64,000 nt of DNA. Source: Clostridium beijerinckii. GTDB lineage: Bacteria; Bacillota; Clostridia; Clostridiales; Clostridiaceae. Location: the NCBI RefSeq assembly GCF_018223745.1, contig NZ_CP073653.1, forward strand, positions 260,501 through 324,500. The letters are read 5' to 3'. Below, in pieces: positions 47,596 to 56,428 of this stretch; within the stretch, counting starts at the first letter, position 1, and every line of letters begins with the position of its first letter. The notes under the pieces are model-generated. The model searched no databases. It was not told where the DNA came from and saw only the letters and a program-made list of their open reading frames with translations. Both the position numbers and the translations under genes were made by a program.

Positions 47596-48627
47596 ATGGA
47601 GAATTTGGGCTTTAGTAAAGACAAATATGTATTTTCATCCATGCCGTCAATGTTCTTAATAGGAGATACTGCGGAGGATATTAGAAAAAAACAGATATCT
47701 TTATTTATAAATGAATTAAGCTCATATAATGTTTTACTTAAAGATTTAGTAAACTTTCCGATTAAAGAAGCTGACAGAAATATAGCTTTAAATATAGCTT
47801 ATTATATAGCTAGTGATGAGGATTTACTAAGAATAATCAATGAAAAAAGAGCTTTACCTATAGCTAAAATAAGTAAGTTAACTAGGATAAAATCTGAGAT
47901 TATAAATAAACTTAGGGACTACATAATAGCTTATTGCATTATAATAACTAATTCAAATTATAAATTTATTCAAGATTATCTAAGAATAAAATTAAAAGAA
48001 GATAATCAAGTTGCAAGCATTTCAAGTAAAAATCAACAACTATATAAAGGGATAGTAATAAAAGCTTTTAAAAGTTCAGCATATATATTAACTTCAAAAG
48101 GAGAATTTTTAAAGATAAAGACTTCTAATAGATCAAAGGTTGGAGATGTATGTGAAGGAAAAGAAAAGAAAGGGATTAGGGGGTACAAAATACATATATC
48201 AATATTACTATTTATTTTAATATTGATTGGTAGTGGTATAACTATTGAATATAGGACAACACAAAGCATAATAGTTATAGAAACAACTTCTAATATAAAG
48301 ATTCATATTAATAAGTTTCACAAAGTTATATATGCCTATTCGCCTACAGATAAAGGAAAAGAACTTATAGGAAATATTGATGTTTTGAACAAGGATGTTG
48401 ATGATGCTATATCGGAGATATTTGAATACGCATTGGATAATGAAATGTTAGATTTAAGTAGGAAAACATTAATAACAATTAATGGACAAGCTTTAAAATA
48501 TGGAGAGCTTACTAAAACAAATAAATTTATATACGAACATAATATACCTATAGCTATAAATAATGCAGGAAATCAACAAAAACTACCTAAATACTCAACT
48601 GAAGATAGCAAGGAAGAAAAAAAATAA
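47596..48627 (+). CDS. RsgI-like anti-sigma factor with an N-terminal sigma-I C-domain
   Basis: 343 residues. Residues about 55-135 resemble the C-terminal (region 4-like) domain of SigI factors: NIALNIAYYIASDEDLLRII, NEKRALPIAKISKLTRIKSE and LRDYIIAYCIIITNSNYKFI. Then comes an RsgI N-terminal anti-sigma domain (YKGIVIKAFKSSAYILTSKG), a single TM at about 200-219, and an extracellular region with a RsgI-type beta domain (SIIVIETTSNIKIHINKFHK). A SigI region 2 is absent. In Bacillus and Clostridium RsgI binds and holds SigI at the membrane. No sigI gene adjoins it here. Unusual architecture; annotation by inference from sequence memory. Confidence 0.7.
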   Translation: MENLGFSKDKYVFSSMPSMFLIGDTAEDIRKKQISLFINELSSYNVLLKDLVNFPIKEADRNIALNIAYYIASDEDLLRIINEKRALPIAKISKLTRIKSEIINKLRDYIIAYCIIITNSNYKFIQDYLRIKLKEDNQVASISSKNQQLYKGIVIKAFKSSAYILTSKGEFLKIKTSNRSKVGDVCEGKEKKGIRGYKIHISILLFILILIGSGITIEYRTTQSIIVIETTSNIKIHINKFHKVIYAYSPTDKGKELIGNIDVLNKDVDDAISEIFEYALDNEMLDLSRKTLITINGQALKYGELTKTNKFIYEHNIPIAINNAGNQQKLPKYSTEDSKEEKK

Positions 48628-48651
48628 CTCTTTATTTAAGAGTTATTTTTT
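48618..48651. terminator. Terminator overlapping both gene ends
   Basis: AAAAAATAACTCTT-TATTT-AAGAGTTATTTTTT; it includes the stop codon of the rsgI-like gene and ends inside the convergent deacetylase gene. Confidence 0.85.
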
Positions 48652-49602
48652 AGTTTGTGCTAAAACTTCCTTAAAAGTATTCATATCATATTTTGAGCTA
48701 ATATAAATTCTATCAAGTTTAAGAATATTATCATCTCTATCTGAGAGTCCTCTCTTAGTAGTAAATGCTAACGTATAACCTGAATTTTTAGCTGCGGTAA
48801 CACTATCATCATTAAAATCTCCGAATGGATAGGCAATAGCTTCAATTTTTTTTCCTGTTATTGATTCCAAAGTTTCTTTTGATTCCTTCAATTCATTTAA
48901 TTGCTTATCATATGGAAGTTGATTAAGTTTGGGATGGCTAACAGTATGGCTTTCTATATCTATTCCGTAATCAGACATTTCTTTTATAGCCTCTTTTGAT
49001 AAATAATAGGAACCATCTAGATCTGATGTTATACAAAATATTGTTGCTACCATATTTAGATTTTTCAAAATTGGAAAAGCATTGTAGTAATTATCCATAT
49101 AGCCATCATCAAAAGTAATAACTATGCTCTTCTCAGGAATTGGAGAATTGTTTAATAAGTAGTTTTTTAGTTCATCTAAAGTTAATGTTATATAACCCTG
49201 ATTTTTTATGTACTCAAGCTGCATCCGAAGATTTTCTGGAGTTATTGTAACCTCATTTTCAGCTGTTTCTCTCACGGAATGGTAATATAATACGGGAACT
49301 CCTCTATTGTCAGTAATTAAGTTTGAGCCATTAAAGGATCTTTCGTTTTGAATTGTGTTTTGTTCTATGTTGGAAGGATCCTTTTCTAATCCATTTTTAG
49401 ATTCAACATGATTTTCATCAATACTTGTATTATCAGAACTATGATTAGAAGCTATAGAATTTTTATAAGATATATTATGTAGTATTAGGTAAATAGAAAA
49501 CATTACAAACAATAAGCTAAATATCAAAATACTTAAGGAAGTTTTATTTTTGAAAAATCTTTTGTAAGAAATGTTTCTTGGTGGTAAAGTTCCTTTTAAC
49601 AT
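48643..49602 (-). CDS. Membrane-anchored polysaccharide deacetylase
   Basis: About 319 residues from ATG 49602 (AGGAGGTG lies 11-14 bases upstream; an in-frame GTG at 49617 is directly at that site and possible). One membrane anchor at about 22-42, a Ser/Asn-rich linker, then a NodB-homology domain: VPVLYYHSV, the metal-site motif IVITFDDGYMDNY, ESHTVSHPKLNQL and AYPFGDFNDDSV, with Asp, two His and the catalytic region intact. It should remove acetyl groups from peptidoglycan or another surface glycan. It converges on the rsgI-like gene. Confidence 0.88.
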   Translation of the reverse strand: MLKGTLPPRNISYKRFFKNKTSLSILIFSLLFVMFSIYLILHNISYKNSIASNHSSDNTSIDENHVESKNGLEKDPSNIEQNTIQNERSFNGSNLITDNRGVPVLYYHSVRETAENEVTITPENLRMQLEYIKNQGYITLTLDELKNYLLNNSPIPEKSIVITFDDGYMDNYYNAFPILKNLNMVATIFCITSDLDGSYYLSKEAIKEMSDYGIDIESHTVSHPKLNQLPYDKQLNELKESKETLESITGKKIEAIAYPFGDFNDDSVTAAKNSGYTLAFTTKRGLSDRDDNILKLDRIYISSKYDMNTFKEVLAQTKK

Positions 49603-49886
49603 GTTGTTATTATTCACCTCCTTGTAATTAAAACAAATATAATTTTCTTTTATAATTATACCCTAAACTTAAAGAAAAACTACAAGACCTAATATAAGTC
49701 ATTTGTGATATATATTCTAATTAAAATTCTAAATCTCAGCCTTAATTGAGTCCTTAGATTACCAGGGGTTTAAATGTAAATTTATTAGTGCAAGATATTA
49801 TATAAAAAATTTATTTTTATATAGTTTGAGCGGAATAACTTATTGAAAAAAGTAGCATAATATAAAAATAGTACAACTTACTAACA

Positions 49887-50133
49887 TTATCCACATTCGC
49901 TTGTGGATAAAATGTTATAAAGCTGTTAACATACATAATTTTACATGTTGGTTTTGTGGATATAAAATATATTATGTCGCAAAATGCATAAATCAGGGAG
50001 GCGCTAAAATGGGTATTATAGCTAATATAACAGGGCTATTAATAGTAAGTTCAATGTTATCCACTGCTTGTCCACAGGAAATGTTTATAACTAATAAAAT
50101 GCAAAGTGAAAGCAAAATTAAAATTGTGGATAA
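49887..50133. other. Cluster of DnaA boxes
   Basis: Exact TTATCCACA on the plus strand at 49887-49895 and on the minus strand at 49902-49910 and 50125-50133; one-mismatch boxes at 49955-49963 (minus), 50057-50065 and 50068-50076 (plus). Six in 247 bp, the first two a palindromic pair six bases apart, within AT-rich DNA. The last three lie in the coding start of the next gene. Suggests a DnaA-binding locus (titration, regulation or a former origin). Confidence 0.65.
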
Positions 50134-50764
50134 ATCTATAACTAAAAATCTAAATTACTTAAAATTAGACATAAATATGCCTCAATTAGTAGGTGAAAAT
50201 GATGAAAAAAGAATAAATTTGATAAATAATGTAATTAATCAAGATATTTTGCCAAGAGCTGAGGAGTCTGAAAAAACAGCGAAAGAATACTTCGGAGAAA
50301 AGGGACAAGAAACCCCAAGATTTCCATATGAAATTTATTCAAGATATACAACCTCAGAAGATAATAATCAAATTCTTAGCCTATATAATGACTATTATGA
50401 GTTTCTTGGTGGAGCTCATGGTATGACAACAAGGACTTCATATACAATAGATAAGAAGAAAGAAGCGCTGCTAACTTTAAAGGAATTATTCAGTGAAGGA
50501 TATAATTATTCTGACATAATAAATAAAGAAATAGAAAATCAAATAAAAGAGAATCCAGAAAATTATTTTGATTCAGGTAATGTATTTAAGGGCATTAGTG
50601 AAAATCAAAGTTTTTATATAAGAGACGATAACCTAGTAATATACTACCAGCTGTATGATATAGCGCCATATGTATTTGGAATCCCTGAATTTAAAATTCC
50701 TCTAAAACTATTTGATAAGGATTTTGTTTATTATAAAAATTGGGATTCGGGAAGTAAGAAGTAG
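50009..50764 (+). CDS. Secreted DUF3298/DUF4163-type protein
   Basis: 251 residues from ATG 50009, preceded by GGGAGGCG; the frame is open upstream to 49901 but crosses the DnaA-box palindrome and lacks a ribosome site. An N-terminal signal sequence (GIIANITGLLIVSSMLSTAC) leads to a DUF4163-like region and a C-terminal DUF3298 domain (EFLGGAHGMTTRTSYTIDKK, FSEGYNYSDIINKEIENQI, YQLYDIAPYVFGIPEFKIP). RsiV anti-sigma factors share this domain pair, but there is no cytoplasmic anti-sigma part here. Extracellular or membrane-bound; role unknown. Confidence 0.8.
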   Translation: MGIIANITGLLIVSSMLSTACPQEMFITNKMQSESKIKIVDKSITKNLNYLKLDINMPQLVGENDEKRINLINNVINQDILPRAEESEKTAKEYFGEKGQETPRFPYEIYSRYTTSEDNNQILSLYNDYYEFLGGAHGMTTRTSYTIDKKKEALLTLKELFSEGYNYSDIINKEIENQIKENPENYFDSGNVFKGISENQSFYIRDDNLVIYYQLYDIAPYVFGIPEFKIPLKLFDKDFVYYKNWDSGSKK

Positions 50765-50917
50765 ATAATAATTTTAATTAGATAGGTCATTAAATCGAAA
50801 GCTGATTGACATCTTAAGATTAACTTTAACTTATGGACTTAAAATAGATAGTAATAAATTATAGAACAAATTTAAATAAAAGACATATATATAGAAATTA
50901 AATCATAGCAATTCATA

Positions 50918-50965
50918 AAAATATACCATATAGGATTATATTATCTATCCTGTATGGTATATTTT
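50918..50965. terminator. Terminator between the DUF3298 gene and hydE
   Basis: AAAATATACCATATAGGAT and ATCCTGTATGGTATATTTT; an outer pair AAATCATAG (about 50900) and CTATGATTT (about 50975) lengthens the stem. Confidence 0.85.
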
Positions 50966-51004
50966 ACTTAATACTATGATTTAACTTATTATTACTAATA
51001 TTTT

Positions 51005-52051
51005 TTAATTATTATAGGCACTAGTGTTTTGATTTCCTCTAAATCCATAACCATCTGAAATTATTCTGCCTATTCCAGTTACCTTACCAGTTATGCATCC
51101 TCTGCAGTGTGCAGGTGTATCGCCTGTACATATTTTACCTGGATATAATGCATAAAGCTTTCTATATTCACCTTCAGTAACGTTAGGCATTACAACATTA
51201 GCACCGCTTTGAAGTGCAACTATTCTTCCGTTTGGAGTTAAAGATTCCATTGCAGTTGTTGCAGGAATATTTATATCAGGAAGTATTAATCTAGTTAAAG
51301 CCATGACCTTTAATGCTAAAGTAAGATTTCCACCTTGAGCATCCTTTAAAGGTGTATCTTCATTTGGTATAAATGGACCTATACCAATCATATCTGCATT
51401 AATTTCTTTAAAGAAAAGTATATCACTAGCGATAGATTCTAATGTTTGATTTGGTAGACCAACAAGAATGCCACTTCCAACTTCATATCCTAAGTCTCTT
51501 AAATTCTTTAAACAATTCAATCTTTCCTCGAAACTCATGTTAGGATCCATATCTTCATAAAGTTTCTTATCAGTAGTTTCAATTCTTATTAAATATCTAT
51601 CAGCTCCAGCTTCTTTAAATGCTTTATATTCCTCATAAGTTTTTTCACCTAAGCTTAAGGTTAAAGCGACGTTTAATTTCTTTATCTCTTTTACTATGTT
51701 TGTCATTCTTTCTTTAGTAAAATAATCATCTTCTCCACCTTGAAGCACAAGTGTTTTATAGCCATAACTAACAGCCTTTTTAGCAAAGTCTAGAATTTCT
51801 TCTTCAGTTAATCTATATCTTTCAAGATTTTTATTGTCTCTGCGTAAACCACAATAAAGGCAATTTCTTTTGCAAATATTTGTGAATTCTATGAGCCCTC
51901 TTAAATGAACATAATCTCCTAAGTATTTTTGACGTACTTCATCAGCAGCTTTAAATAGTTCTTCATTTATATCATCGTTTTGTAGTAATTCAAGTATTTC
52001 ATCTTTATTTAAGTCATGTGTAATTTTAGCTTTTTCAATAATTTTATTCAT
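51005..52051 (-). CDS. hydE: [FeFe]-hydrogenase maturase HydE (radical SAM)
   Basis: 348 residues. The radical SAM cluster motif CKRNCLYC has Cys60, Cys64 and Cys67; LRGLIEFTNI precedes it. YKTLVLQGGEDDYF, RIETTDKKLYEDMDP, SGILVGLPNQT and the C-terminal CTGDTPAHCRGC, whose cysteines can hold the second cluster found in many HydE proteins, distinguish it from biotin synthase. It takes part in building the H-cluster di-iron unit. hydF, hydG and the hydrogenase are not nearby. AGGAGG precedes the ATG. Confidence 0.93.
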   Translation of the reverse strand: MNKIIEKAKITHDLNKDEILELLQNDDINEELFKAADEVRQKYLGDYVHLRGLIEFTNICKRNCLYCGLRRDNKNLERYRLTEEEILDFAKKAVSYGYKTLVLQGGEDDYFTKERMTNIVKEIKKLNVALTLSLGEKTYEEYKAFKEAGADRYLIRIETTDKKLYEDMDPNMSFEERLNCLKNLRDLGYEVGSGILVGLPNQTLESIASDILFFKEINADMIGIGPFIPNEDTPLKDAQGGNLTLALKVMALTRLILPDINIPATTAMESLTPNGRIVALQSGANVVMPNVTEGEYRKLYALYPGKICTGDTPAHCRGCITGKVTGIGRIISDGYGFRGNQNTSAYNN

Positions 52052-52303
52052 AGTTCCTCCTAAGTTAAAAGAAATTAATAGCTAACTGATATTAGTATAC
52101 TATAGAATCTAACAACATAACAACATAGTAGTTTGTGTAAAATATGACATTCACCATAACGGACTATTATTAGGGCAATGTTTTTTTTAGGAATCGATTA
52201 ATCTGCAGAAGATAGTTTTTATAGGACTCATAATAATAGGAGTCATAGGATTAAATTTAATATCTACAATACATTAATATCAATATAAAAGAAGCTTTGT
52301 TAG

Positions 52304-52355
52304 AGACATGTAGAATAGGAAAAAGAATAATCTATTCTATCATGTCTATTGTTTT
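52304..52355 (+). terminator. Hairpin in the adhE leader (possible attenuator)
   Basis: AGACATGTAGAATAG (52304-52318) pairs with CTATTCTATCATGTCT (52332-52347) with one bulge, then ATTGTTTT. It lies 220 bp before adhE, past the hydE start, so it may attenuate adhE. The region 52052-52575 otherwise shows a small hairpin GACTC/GAGTC at about 52227-52246 and no ORF. Confidence 0.5.
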
Positions 52356-52575
52356 ACGATTTTTAGAAAATAACAGCATGATATGTACTTTGTTCTCATT
52401 GCAAATGAATATATAATTTATATTTTTATTAGATACCTTAGCAATTATTTTGATATGGGATAAATTAAATATTATTTTCAGGATAAACTATACACAGTTT
52501 GTTTATAGTAAGTACAACTACTATACAAAAGTAACTTGAGTATAAAAATTTAGAAGATAATTTTGGAGGTAGAAA

Positions 52576-55158
52576 ATGAGAGTTACAAATCCAGAAGAAT
52601 TGACAAAAAGAATGGAGCAAATAAGAGAAGCTCAAAGAGAATTTGCAAAGTTTTCCCAAGAAGATGTAGATGAAATATTTAGGCAGGCAGCCATGGCAGC
52701 GAATGATGCGAGAATTACTCTTGCTAAAATGGCAGTAGAAGAGAGCGGCATGGGAATAGTAGAGGATAAGGTAATAAAGAATCACTTTGCAGCTGAGTAC
52801 ATATATAACCAATACAAAGATACAAAGACTTGCGGAGTTATAGAGAGAGATGAAATGTTTGGAATAACTCATATTGCTGAACCTATAGGGGTAATAGCTG
52901 CAATTGTGCCAACAACAAACCCAACATCAACAGCAATATTTAAAACATTAATTGCATTAAAGACAAGGAACGGAATAATTATAAGTCCACATCCTAGGGC
53001 AAAGAATTCAACAATAGCAGCCGCAAAAATAGTTCTAGAAGCAGCAGAAAGAGCTGGTGCACCAAAAGGAATAATTGGATGGATAGATGAGCCATCAATA
53101 GAATTATCCAGAAACGTTATGGCAGAATCTGATATTATACTAGCTACAGGTGGTCCTGGAATGGTTAGAGCTGCGTATTCATCAGGAAAACCAGCTATTG
53201 GAGTTGGAGCAGGAAATACTCCAGCTATAATTGATGATACAGCTCATATAAAAATGGTTGTAAACTCGATTTTGCTTTCTAAGACTTTTGATAACGGGGT
53301 AGTTTGTGCATCAGAACAGAGCATAATAGCTATGGAATCAGTATATGATGAGGTTCTAAAGGAATTAGATGAAAGAGGAGCTTATATACTTAGAGGTGAA
53401 GAAATTGATAAGGTCAGAAGTATAATATTAGATTCAAAGGGATCTTTAAATTCAGAGATTGTTGGTCAGTCAGCTTACAAGATTGCAAAAATGGCTGGAG
53501 TAGAGATATCAGAAGCTGCTAAAGTATTAATAGGTGAAGTTGAATCACCTGAATTAGAAGAACCATTTTCACATGAAAAATTGTCACCAATATTAGGTAT
53601 GTATAAAGCTAAAACTTTTGATGATGCGCTAAGATTAGCTTCCAGAATGATAGAATTAGGCGGATTTGGTCATACATCAATACTTTATACAAATCAAATG
53701 GAATCAGTAGACAGAATAGAGAAGTTCGGAGTAGCCATGAAGACCGCTAGAACTTTAATAAATATGCCTGCACCTCAGGGTGCAATCGGGGATATATATA
53801 ACTTTAAGTTAGCACCATCATTGACTCTTGGCTGTGGATCTTGGGGGGGAAATTCAATATCGGAAAATGTAGGCCCTAAGCATTTAATTAATGTTAAAAG
53901 AATTGCTGAGAGGAGAGAAAATATTCTTTGGTTCAGAGTTCCAGACAAAATCTACTTTAAATTTGGATGTCTTCCAATTGCTTTAGAAGAATTAAACGCA
54001 ATGAAGAAGAAAAGGGCATTCATAGTAACAGATAGAGTATTATTTGATTTGGGTTATACGCATAAGATTACAGATATTTTAAGTGAAAATCATATAGAAT
54101 ACAAGATATTTTCAGATGTAGAACCTGATCCAACATTAAAGGCTGCAAATTTAGGTGCAGATGCAATGAGAGACTTTAATCCAGATGTTATTATAGCTAT
54201 AGGTGGAGGATCGCCTATGGATGCAGCTAAAATTATGTGGGTAATGTATGAGCATCCAGATGTTAGATTTGAAGACTTAGCAATGAGATTTATGGATATT
54301 AGAAAGAGAGTATATGAGTTCCCTCCAATGGGAGAAAAGGCAATTTTAGTTGCAATTCCAACATCAGCAGGAACTGGATCAGAAGTAACTCCATTTGCAG
54401 TTATAACAGATCAACAAACAGGAGTTAAGTATCCACTTGCAGATTATGCATTGACTCCTAATATGGCTATAATAGATGCAGAACTTATGATGAGCATGCC
54501 TAAAGGATTAACAGCAGCCTCTGGTATAGATGCTTTAGTTCATGCAATTGAGGCGTATGTTTCAGTGTTAGCATCTGAGTATACAAATGGATTAGCTTTA
54601 GAAGCAATAAGATTAACATTTAAATATTTACCAGATGCATATAATGGAGGAACTACAAATATTAAAGCTAGAGAAAAGATGGCCCATGCGTCTTCTGTAG
54701 CAGGGATGGCTTTTGCCAATGCATTTTTAGGAATATGCCACTCAATGGCTCATAAGTTAGGAGCATTCCACCATGTACCTCATGGAATTGCAAATGCATT
54801 ATTAATAGATGAAGCGATTAGGTTTAATGCAACAGATGCGCCTAGAAAGCAAGCGGCTTTCCCACAATATAAATACCCAAATGCAGGATGGAGATATGCT
54901 AGAATAGCTGATTATTTAAATCTAGGAGGAAATACAGAAGAAGAAAAGGTTGAATTATTAATTAAAGCAATAGATGATTTAAAGGCCAAAGTTGGAATAC
55001 CAAAGAGCATAAAGGAATTTGGAGTTTCAGAAGAAAAGTTCTATGCTTCAATGGATGAAATGGTTGAACAGGCGTTTGATGATCAATGCACAGGTGCAAA
55101 TCCAAGATATCCTTTAATGAGTGAAATTAAAGAGATGTACATAAAATCATATGATTAA
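52576..55158 (+). CDS. adhE: Bifunctional acetaldehyde/alcohol dehydrogenase AdhE
   Basis: 860 residues. N-terminal CoA-acylating aldehyde dehydrogenase with the catalytic cysteine in NGVVCASEQS (about Cys243) and VPTTNPTST; a linker; then an iron-dependent alcohol dehydrogenase with NADH motif IAIGGGSPMDAAKIMW and metal ligands in SGIDALVHAIEAYVS, ICHSMAHKLGAFHHVPHGIA. It reduces acetyl-CoA or butyryl-CoA to ethanol or butanol and often forms spirosomes. TTGGAGG precedes the ATG. Its long leader suggests post-initiation control by redox or acid state, which is inference. Confidence 0.96.
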   Translation: MRVTNPEELTKRMEQIREAQREFAKFSQEDVDEIFRQAAMAANDARITLAKMAVEESGMGIVEDKVIKNHFAAEYIYNQYKDTKTCGVIERDEMFGITHIAEPIGVIAAIVPTTNPTSTAIFKTLIALKTRNGIIISPHPRAKNSTIAAAKIVLEAAERAGAPKGIIGWIDEPSIELSRNVMAESDIILATGGPGMVRAAYSSGKPAIGVGAGNTPAIIDDTAHIKMVVNSILLSKTFDNGVVCASEQSIIAMESVYDEVLKELDERGAYILRGEEIDKVRSIILDSKGSLNSEIVGQSAYKIAKMAGVEISEAAKVLIGEVESPELEEPFSHEKLSPILGMYKAKTFDDALRLASRMIELGGFGHTSILYTNQMESVDRIEKFGVAMKTARTLINMPAPQGAIGDIYNFKLAPSLTLGCGSWGGNSISENVGPKHLINVKRIAERRENILWFRVPDKIYFKFGCLPIALEELNAMKKKRAFIVTDRVLFDLGYTHKITDILSENHIEYKIFSDVEPDPTLKAANLGADAMRDFNPDVIIAIGGGSPMDAAKIMWVMYEHPDVRFEDLAMRFMDIRKRVYEFPPMGEKAILVAIPTSAGTGSEVTPFAVITDQQTGVKYPLADYALTPNMAIIDAELMMSMPKGLTAASGIDALVHAIEAYVSVLASEYTNGLALEAIRLTFKYLPDAYNGGTTNIKAREKMAHASSVAGMAFANAFLGICHSMAHKLGAFHHVPHGIANALLIDEAIRFNATDAPRKQAAFPQYKYPNAGWRYARIADYLNLGGNTEEEKVELLIKAIDDLKAKVGIPKSIKEFGVSEEKFYASMDEMVEQAFDDQCTGANPRYPLMSEIKEMYIKSYD

Positions 55159-55365
55159 TATAATCACTAAAAAAGATACTATGGATTAAGTAACTTATAT
55201 ATGTATATTAGTGTATCCTAAATTTCTATGATAATTATGTTAGTTAAATAATATAAGTATAATGTATATAGAAACTGGGTCCCTACATTTCTTTTAATTG
55301 AGAGTTTGATCTATCAGGATTTCTAAGGTAAGTTTATTCATTTAGTATATAAAAGTATATATTTA

Positions 55366-55415
55366 AGTAACTGCAATGTTGATTATAATATACAATTCAC
55401 ATTGCAGTTTACTTA
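55366..55415 (+). terminator. Terminator downstream of adhE
   Basis: AAGTAACTGCAATGT and ACATTGCAGTTTACTT pair with one bulge around an AT-rich loop. It lies about 210 bp after the stop. Confidence 0.6.
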
Positions 55416-55669
55416 TTATGATAAATAAACCATAATGAATTTCTATAAAAGCTATAAGAATTAACATATAAATTACATGAAACCTAATCTTCAATATACA
55501 ACGATGCGAATGATTTATATATTTAACGATAAAATACTATATAATAACTTGGAAATGAATAATTTGTACAATATTTAAAAATATTGTAAGATTATTATAC
55601 GGAATGAAAGCCAAGTAAAGAAAAGTAATACATTTTTAAAAGACGTAAGGATTAGGGAGAGTGCTACAT

Positions 55670-56428
55670 TTGTATTCAGTTATTTTAGTCGAAGATGATT
55701 CCACGCAGAGAGGAATTTTAAAAACAATGATTAATTCCATAGATGAGTCTATAAAGATTTATGAAGCTGATAGTGAAAGCGTCGCTTTAGAAATAATTAA
55801 AAATAGTGATATTAACATGTTTTTCATAGATATTGGTTTAAAAGAATCTTCAGGATTAGATCTTGCAATGGATATTAGAGGAATTCCTAAATATGAATTT
55901 AGAGAGATTGTTTTTTTAACAACGCATGTGGAGTACATGTTGCAAGCATTTAAGCAGACTCATTGCTATGATTATATATTAAAACCTTATAGCAAAGATG
56001 ATGTACAAAGTATGCTGAATAAGCTTATTGGTAAAGATATTAATAATTTAAGCAATGAAATTGGTGATTTAAGTAGGGAACTTGTTATAAGAATAAGAAC
56101 AGGGGTATTCATAAGAGTAAAGATACATGATATCTTATTTATAGAAGTTAAGGGAAGAGACTGTGAAGTAAATACTATTAGCCAAGTTTATACATATTCA
56201 AACATAAGCTTAAAAAAAATATTAGGGTTAATTGATTGTGAACATATAGTTCAAAGTCATAAATCTTTTGCCGTAAATAAAAATTACATATTTAAAGTAG
56301 AAAGGTTAGACTCCAGATTAAGTACGATATACTTTAGTAAGCATTCTAAAACAGCATTGTTAGGGTATAAATTTAAGAATAATATAATATCAGAGTTTAA
56401 GCAAGTAGGTAGATATTATGTTAAGTAA
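55670..56428 (+). CDS. agrA: LytTR response regulator (AgrA-like)
   Basis: About 252 residues. The start chosen is TTG 55670, nine bases after AGGGAGA; a GTG at 55661 directly abuts that site. Receiver domain with acidic pocket LVEDD, phosphoacceptor Asp in MFFIDIGLKESSG (about Asp53), Thr in VFLTTH and Lys in YILKPYSKDD; LytTR DNA-binding domain from about 140 (IRTGVFIRVKIHDILFIEVK, QSHKSFAVNKNYIFKVER). Partner of the histidine kinase encoded next, with an 11-bp overlap. LytTR regulators bind repeated sites about 21 bp apart. Confidence 0.9.
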   Translation: MYSVILVEDDSTQRGILKTMINSIDESIKIYEADSESVALEIIKNSDINMFFIDIGLKESSGLDLAMDIRGIPKYEFREIVFLTTHVEYMLQAFKQTHCYDYILKPYSKDDVQSMLNKLIGKDINNLSNEIGDLSRELVIRIRTGVFIRVKIHDILFIEVKGRDCEVNTISQVYTYSNISLKKILGLIDCEHIVQSHKSFAVNKNYIFKVERLDSRLSTIYFSKHSKTALLGYKFKNNIISEFKQVGRYYVK

